Shown here: positions 51,442 through 57,590 of the stretch, one piece after another | Layout of the letters: each line of letters starts with the position of its first letter | Numbering within the stretch: position 1 is the stretch's first letter | From: Priapulus caudatus | Lineage: Eukaryota > Priapulida > Priapulimorpha > Priapulimorphida > Priapulidae | Direction of reading: 5' to 3' | Length of the DNA: 57,590 bases | Assembly: GCF_000485595.1 (NCBI RefSeq) | Contig: NW_014577113.1 | Span: forward strand, 357,712-415,301 | Made by a program: the position numbers and the translations under genes | Notes under the pieces: model-generated | What the model was told of the DNA's origin: nothing | What the model saw: only the letters and a program-made list of their open reading frames with translations | Database searches by the model: none

Positions 51442-51520
51442 TCCCATATGGTCTAGTAGTTACTAGTTAGCATTTGGCGCTCTCACCGCAGTAGTGTTGG
51501 TTCAATTCTAGACGTGGTTC
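51442..51520 (+). pseudogene. Degraded tRNA-Glu relic
   Basis: TCCCATATGGTCTAGTAGTT and GGCGCTCTCACCG are kept, but the T arm reads GGTTCAATTCTAGACGTGG and cannot close the acceptor stem. It may be a tRNA-headed repeat. Confidence 0.75.
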
Positions 51521-51760
51521 TAGTTCGTTCTAATAGTTTTACGTACACATATCTTAGGTTTACCATATATTTACTCAGTGAACTAGACAGTGTTGCTTTG
51601 ATAACACAGATGCACTTTCTCCCTATTGTCTAGCAGCTAGCTGGAAGGCACTGTAGAAGTTGAACTCAGAAAACGAACAGCTCAACGAATCAGAGTGACT
51701 TGCAGGAGCATTCCTATACCAACATCCAATTATTAGATGATTTACTGATTATAACTGAAA

Positions 51761-51810
51761 CCCTTGCGCTCTCAGTGCTGCAGTCCAGGTTTGCATCCGG
51801 GTGTTGGAAC
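51761..51810 (+). pseudogene. Second degraded tRNA-Glu relic (3' part)
   Basis: CTTGCGCTCTCAGTGCTGCAG and a B-box-like GGTTTGCATCC followed by GGGTGTTGGAAC resemble the anticodon and T arms of the intact genes downstream. The 5' part is not recognisable. Confidence 0.55.
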
Positions 51811-52078
51811 TGAGATTGGTGTCGGAACTGAGATTCTACGCGTGTAAATCTTAGCAATGGTTTTAGCAAACATATATATGCGACTGGTTACAGCCCAACC
51901 TAACAAATGCAGTGTAGTGGCTTTAATAGCTGTATCAGAGCCTGACCCAGCCCTCTATATCAGTCCCCAATAAGGGCATAAGATTCTTTAACAGCATGTT
52001 TACAGCTCTCACTATCAGTATCAGTATCTTACTTTACTTCTTCAGTTTACTACAATTTTCCATATACACGTGTATATA

Positions 52079-52136
52079 ATATCAAGAGTAGATAATAAAC
52101 ATCTATTTTTATGTTTATTATCTACTCTTGATAATA
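52079..52136. mobile_element. Miniature foldback element 3
   Basis: A 58-bp palindrome: ATATCAAGAGTAGATAATAA and its inverse around a CTATTTTT loop. The arm equals the outer end of foldback elements 1 and 2, so it is a minimal, end-only member. A (TA)n tract follows to about 52250. Confidence 0.8.
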
Positions 52137-52172
<36 letters not shown>

Positions 52173-52741
52173 CATATATATAATATATTATATATATAAA
52201 TAATTATATATATATACATCTATATATCTATATATACATAAATATATGTGTATATGATATCTATGGATTTTTCCACCTGGTCAGTGTAACAACCTGCAGC
52301 ACATATCCCAGGCACCAACATACATAATCCAAGTTCCAACAAATCAAAGTTTAGCATGGTTTAATTCATTAAACATATATATGCAAGTGGCCACAGCCAC
52401 ATATATAACAAATGCAGCCTAGGCTATTGATTATAATATTAATAACCATACCTGCACCTCATCTGGACCACTATATTAGGGTCTTCCAGTGGCAACATGA
52501 GATATTGTAATAATATGATTACAGTGCATACTATCAGTATGACTATTAATGAACTTTTCCTGTTTACTTCTGTATCCTCCAATAGATAGCGCTACCATGT
52601 TATACTTATTTTTTCTGCCTGGTCAATGTAACAATCTGTAGAACATCACACAAGCACTGGACGAACCCAGGTTCCAACCAATCAGAGGATGATATACAGC
52701 AACATCGCTAGGGCAAGGCGATCTATCAGAGATTGAGCCGC

Positions 52742-52778
52742 TCCCATATGGTCTAGTGGTTAGGATTCGGCGCTCTCT
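52742..52778 (+). pseudogene. tRNA-Glu 5' half, truncated
   Basis: TCCCATATGGTCTAGTGGTT to CGGCGCTCTC, then an abrupt join to the TGTTTAACAAAATATTT flank that precedes later copies. The T arm and 3' end are missing. Confidence 0.85.
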
Positions 52779-52859
52779 GTGTTTAACAAAATATTTATTT
52801 TTTTAAATACGATTTCCTACGGAGAAACAGAAACCTTTGCTTCAGATACAAGAAGATGG

Positions 52860-52931
52860 TCCCATATGGTCTAGTGGTTAGGATTCGGCGCTCTCACCGC
52901 CGCGGCCCAGGTTCAATTCCCGGTGTGGGAA
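52860..52931 (+). tRNA. tRNA-Glu(CUC), copy 1
   Basis: 72 bp. A box TGGTCTAGTGG, anticodon stem CGGCG/CGCCG with loop CTCTCAC (anticodon CTC), acceptor TCCCATA/TGTGGGA. The T arm has two changes (CCCAGGTTCAATTCCCGG), so one T-stem pair is weakened. CCA is not encoded, as expected in eukaryotes. Confidence 0.88.
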
Positions 52932-53027
52932 CATAGTTTTACATGTACGAATCTTAGTTTTGCAATGTTTCTACTTAAAAAAAATTAAACAAACAGTTTT
53001 GCTTTGTGAACATATAGAATCAGTTGC

Positions 53028-53099
53028 TCCCATATGGTCTAGTGGTTAGGATTCGGCGCTCTCACCGCCGCGGCCCGGGTTCGATTCCCGGTGTGAGAA
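53028..53099 (+). tRNA. tRNA-Glu(CUC), copy 2
   Basis: 72 bp, consensus A and B boxes (GGTTCGATTCC) and CTC anticodon. The 3' side reads TGTGAGA, which leaves one C-A mismatch in the acceptor stem, so activity is uncertain. Confidence 0.88.
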
Positions 53100-53194
53100 C
53101 TGCAGTTTTACATGTGTTTAACAAAATATTTATTTTTTTAAATACGATTTCCTACGGAGAAACGGAAACCTTTGCTTCAGATACAAGAAGATGG

Positions 53195-53266
53195 TCCCAT
53201 ATGGTCTAGTGGTTAGGATTCGGCGCTCTCACCGCCGCGGCCCGGGTTCGATTCCCGGTGTGGGAA
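53195..53266 (+). tRNA. tRNA-Glu(CUC), copy 3
   Basis: 72 bp with full acceptor pairing (TCCCATA/TGTGGGA, one T-G wobble), intact A and B boxes and anticodon CTC. The flanks match those of copy 1. Confidence 0.95.
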
Positions 53267-53360
53267 CATAGTTTTACATGTACGAATCTTAGTTTTGCAA
53301 TGTTTCTACTTTAAAAAAATTAAACAAACAGTTTTGCTTCGTGAACATAGAATCAGTTAC

Positions 53361-53432
53361 TCCCATATGGTCTAGTGGTTAGGATTCGGCGCTCTCACCG
53401 CCGCGGCCCGGGTTCGATTCCCGGTGTGGGAA
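53361..53432 (+). tRNA. tRNA-Glu(CUC), copy 4
   Basis: Same sequence as copy 3 over all 72 bp. Copies 2 and 4 share one flank type (AATCAGTT before the gene), copies 1 and 3 another, so a two-gene unit was duplicated. Confidence 0.95.
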
Positions 53433-56400
53433 CTAATAGTTTTCATTACATCAAAGCTTATAGTTATAGCAATGGTTTCAGTAAACATTCATATGCCACA
53501 GACTATATCTCCACAAAACTTTAATATGGAATACTCGTTATAGACACGTTACCTAATCTGAGCCTAACGTTCACTATAACTGCATGATTCTCTGTGATGG
53601 CATAAGAGTTCCTAACAGCTTGCATGATTACAGCCTCTTGATGTCAGTTTCACTCCTACTTCACTTAATTCTTCGATTTACTTCAGATGTCTGGAGCTCA
53701 GCTGGAATTACCATGTCATATTTTAAAAGCTTTTCTCTGCCTACTCAATTCTGTAATAACAAAGATTCTGTAATAACATAACGAGGCCCCCCACATACCA
53801 TGTTTTTTCTTCCTAGTCAATGTAACAGCACATCTGCCAGGCACCGGCAATAGACAGGGTTTCTTATACATAAGAGGCACAGTGGCGCACCGTCGTTGTC
53901 AAATTTAACATCGCCGCCCTCGTGCATCAAACACTACACTGCTCACTGGTAGCTACCATGTATCAACAAAGATGGCACAAACTCTTCTCACGATGGATTC
54001 GACAAACACAGAATCGTTTCCCACCTTTCCGTATTCTTGGGGAACCTGAAGAAAACCAGGTCGGGCTAACGACTGGCACCGATTCGAGCATTACAGCAGA
54101 ACATAAGCCCTGAGCGCTACAGCACCACAGCACATCAGCTTTCTATCAGTAGCCAGATACAGCAACATCCGGAACCTTCAGTGTGAACATTGCTTCCCCA
54201 AAATGCGGTTGTGGCCGACGCCATGACCTAACTACGGCTATGATTGGACGAGTGGTCTAGTTTGTGCGTAACGCCACTCCTAGCAATCTTTCTGCCGAGC
54301 ACCGCATTAGCCGAATAGTGCAGCTTGAGCGTATCGTTCAACGTGAGGCTCACAAATGTAAAGGGACAGCTAGCCTTCGTAGGCTATTTTACGTCTACAT
54401 ACAACTGTATAATGTATACGACAAATCTGCGTCTATCACCCACCCTTATTTAAGTAGCCAATACCTCATCTTACTTGTTATACTTGATTTACGACATCGA
54501 CCGCTCACACGAAATATTGAAGCGCGTCATGACACCGCGACGTCGTGCCTGCGAGCCCGCCGAAAAACGTCTGCGTATTTGACATTTTATTTGCCAGAGG
54601 TCACAGACCAAGCAATCGACAAAGTGCAATTGATACTTCATACCTAAATTCGCTATTTAACACGAAGCGACTAATCCATTTTAGGCAAATGCTATCCATA
54701 TTATAAACTGAAACTACGTATGTTCCGTTAACAGATACTGACAACTCCGTTTGCTTGTAAATGGAAAAAGTAAGCTGAAACACCTCGCCGGCTCCTGGTG
54801 AATGTCTCCTTAGGCCTCGGAACAGTGGGTTTTGCGCCCGTATCAGGATCGCGCGGCGCTTGGGTCGAGTGCGCGCCACCCCCGTGTATGAATCAACGAG
54901 CGTTATTTTTAAACACAATTTTACATAATAACTATTCTAACGTAGATTGAAACCATGAAACGTTTACTATGTAGCGCGTAATTATACCCCACGAATTAGC
55001 CTTAAAAATACACCCTAGAAGCCTAGAGTAAAACTCTGCTCTTTAACAAACTAGTTCCTTTTGGCTTTGGTGTACCTACACTGAGCAATCTATGTTTGGC
55101 TCCCTCAGTACTCGGTCCTAGTGTTAGTCGCTCTGCGCTCAACCTACGAACCGCCATGCTGACGCGCGAGGGAGTCTCTCGAAATTCCCCGTCGAGGTGG
55201 GCACGGCCACTAAGATAAACAGACACATCCGACTAAACGACACCTGCACGCACGATGCAAAAGGCGATATAGGCGAATCAATCCGCGCGGACACTAGATC
55301 CGCTCATTAGCGAGCTAATGTCACTAACCGATCTTATATAACAAATATACAAGTTAAAAAAACAAGAACTATTCGACCTATCTAGCTCGGATCAGATGAC
55401 AATATAAGTATCGCCGAAACAGCTCCTGCCAAGAAGCCTCCGGCTTGCAGCACATGACACACCAGAACGATATGGAGCGAGACCAACAACCACGACTTTC
55501 AAGGAGCCTCATTCCGCCAATGTCGTCTCCTAGTGTGCTTCTCTCCTCTCATCTCTTGCGCTCATCCGTCTCTCACCCGCCCGCTCAGGTCCCCGCTTCG
55601 GGTCTGTCGATCGCCCGCGTTGCTCTGGCAATCCCTTACATAGTTCTGTCTCACTTACAGCTCACCCACGCTTATCACCTACTTGCGTTTCTCAGTCACA
55701 ACATTCATGATAAGCCAGCAAGACATATGCTCCACAAAGCTTTAAGTATGGGATGTATACCTCCGTTATACGGCATTCGCAGCGCCTGTGCTCGAGGTCC
55801 TCTGACCGTATGCCTGTGAACGCGATAACGTGTCTCACCCAATCCTAACACACCTGCACACTCTACTGCTGATGGACATAAAAGCGATTTCCTAACCGCT
55901 ATGACCAATGATTCACGTGGACGCTACGAGCCCTCGACTTGGAGGCGCGGTAGTTTCTCAACTCCTACCTAAGCAATAACTTCACATTCGGTCCCCACGA
56001 GGACAGATTACCCCGCCACGACCAAGACACAGCACGGGGAGCTGGAAAGTAAGCGTCCGCACCGAACCCCCAGCGAGCGCAAGACTAAGCCCAGCCCGCA
56101 CACAAGCTTTAATCGCGTCTATGGTCTCGGAAAGCACCTGACCAAGACAGCAGACATAAGAACCGACAGAAACCCCCTTCAGGATCCAATCAGCGCGCCA
56201 GATACCAGATGAATCAAATAAAACTTATAAAAAAAAAAGCAGTAAGATACGCTAATCGCCCTGCTAGAGGCGCCCTGAACGATGACACGAACCCATAATC
56301 TGAGTCCGGACCGCGTCAATAAGACGCCGCCCTAGCCGATTCCGTCAGATACGTAATAAGACAAAAATTTACACGCGCAAGCAATGGGAGACAGCAAGGG

Positions 56401-56900
56401 CCCGCCACGCCCAACCCGGCAGAATATAATACCATACTGCGAATGTTTTTACTCCGATACCTAGGTCAAACACTGCTAACAACCAGGCACAATCTTCAGG
56501 GGACGCGGCAAGTAGACAGGGTTTCCTTCATACAGTACAGAGTGCAGCAGTAGCGCACGCCGCGTCGTTCGGCTCGACAGAATCTTGAACATCGCTGTTG
56601 TGAAATGTTCCTGTATCCTTACGATAAGTACATCCTGTATCTACTATACTCGTAATAACTATAAGTATATCAATTAGCATCCTGTATTCTGAACTCCATC
56701 ATGATGCGGTTTTTTTTCCAACTGCGCCATTCCCTCCTTTGCGAATTTTCCCTCAGAAAAACCTGAATAAGCCCACCACGATTGCATCCAAGTCAAAGGA
56801 GATGAGTGATATGGCGAACATAATGTTAGAACTATAGGGCCCTTTACATGTAGATGCATTTACATAGGCCATAACAGACAATACGTCACTAACACTATAT
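53433..56900. other. No recognisable gene; apparently noisy repeat sequence from ~53.9 kb
   Basis: After the last tRNA I see no exon, RNA gene or element with clear ends. Short frames (53922-54113, 54264-54647, 55445-55819) show no domain. Parts resemble earlier sequence with many indels: AGACAGGGTTTC is at 53857 and again at 56515 with similar surroundings. Confidence 0.6.
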
Positions 56901-56909
56901 GTCCACGCT

Positions 56910-56993
56910 CTCCCATTAGTCTAGCTGCATGCGGTGTACGGATTGCGGCCTCCTCACGCCACCGCGGCCCGTGTCTTGCCATTCCCGGGTCTG
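56910..56993 (+). pseudogene. Strongly altered tRNA-Glu-like sequence
   Basis: CTCTCCCATTAGTCTAGCTG...CTCACGCCACCGCGGCCCG...CATTCCCGGGTCTG follows the tRNA-Glu order with many indels. It could be a relic or a badly read copy. Confidence 0.55.
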
Positions 56994-57104
56994 CGCAACT
57001 GATACATTTAATTTGGTTTACCAAAAACATTTACTTACGAATACGATTTCCGCTGACAGAAGAAAACACCAACGAAAATCTTTGCTGGGATACAAGAAGC
57101 TTGC

Positions 57105-57184
57105 TCCCATATGGTCTTAGGTGGTTAGGATCTCGGCCGGCTCTCACCGCCCGCGGCGCCCGGGTTCGATTCCGGTGTGTGGGA
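57105..57184 (+). pseudogene. tRNA-Glu-like sequence with scattered insertions
   Basis: TCCCATATGGTCTTAGGTGG, CGGCCGGCTCTCACCGCCCG, GCGCCCGGGTTCGATTCCGG and TGTGTGGGAG match copy 3 but with single-base insertions every few bases and one deletion. The pattern is more like read error than ordinary decay. Confidence 0.75.
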
Positions 57185-57590
57185 GACCACATAGCTTATT
57201 TACATACAACATTCGTGTTTAACCAAACATTTTACCTTAAACGGAATAATAGGTCCATTAAGTCATGCCATGGTTGACGAATCTAAGTAACGGCATTGCC
57301 TTGTGAGTTATAATATATCCATTACAGCTATAAGCGGAGACGCATATTAGTTTGTCCAATATACACGCTGTTACATTACAAACAAGACCTGTGAAATCGG
57401 TTGCTTGATATGTATGCAACGTATCAATTTACGTGGCCGTAAAGTCATCCAGCGAGTAAGCATGACGTAAACATTTGGCGCAGCCGTATGTTTTAGACTG
57501 GCCAGGGGAAACGAGTGTCACCGGTGTAACCACGGCACAGACATAAACATGGAAATAAAGTAAAACACACGTACTAAATCAAGGAGCACT

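Larger units (their letters stand above)
51421..53900 (+). repeat. Diverged tandem repeat unit carrying tRNA-Glu
   Basis: Three times the order is: tRNA or relic, a stretch with AAACATATATATGC...ACAGCC, a CATGATTACAG-like/CAGTATCAGT stretch, then CTGGTCAATGTAACA...CAGGCACC (about 52274, 52618 and 53813). Copies are diverged but collinear. Confidence 0.65.

Noticed and set aside
54264-54647. 127-codon frame, and one at 55445-55819
   Set aside because: No recognised motif, and the surrounding sequence appears error-rich.

Overview
The window is animal nuclear DNA, most likely from a marine invertebrate: spliced genes with GT-AG introns, a metazoan-type 5S rRNA array, eukaryotic tRNA-Glu genes, AT-rich introns full of microsatellites, and many small transposons. 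I cannot place the phylum from the sequence alone.

The dominant object is one very large gene on the minus strand. I rebuilt 69 internal exons between 50867 (upstream) and 3227 (downstream). Every splice junction keeps the reading frame, and the exons sum to 12,290 nt, about 4,096 codons, with no stop. No start codon, signal peptide, membrane segment or stop is visible, so the gene runs beyond what is visible at both ends. In protein order the domains are: MAM1-MAM2-LDLa1-MAM3-LDLa2-MAM4-LDLa3, MAM5 to MAM9, MAM10-MAM11-LDLa4-MAM12-LDLa5-MAM13-LDLa6, MAM14 to MAM18, MAM19-MAM20-LDLa7-MAM21 (with a P-type trefoil inserted in it)-LDLa8-MAM22-LDLa9 (first half). This resembles MALRD1-type MAM/LDL-receptor class A proteins but is much larger. 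Matching exon lengths show that a block of about ten exons was duplicated inside the gene.

Left edge (1-3226): a Ty3/gypsy-type integrase fragment fused to a broken 5S rRNA gene, then a minus-strand 5S array of five full or partial copies, ended by a TIR element that cuts the last copy. Introns hold two Helitron-like elements (18190-19175 and 46120-47149), two long foldback elements (6439-7200 and 33057-33772), a tandem TIR pair (20555-21416), other MITEs, a LINE remnant, degenerate TTAGGG-like DNA and minisatellites. The 34-bp minisatellite at 44300-45320 is built from the splice acceptor and first codons of an exon of the big gene.

Right edge (50868-57590): no more MAM exons. It holds a hAT-like MITE, a cluster of tRNA-Glu(CUC) genes and relics in a repeated unit, and then about 3.7 kb that looks like a noisy copy of that unit, possibly uncorrected long-read sequence. 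Coordinates of exons come from manual splice-site reading checked by phase and length arithmetic; no transcript evidence was available.
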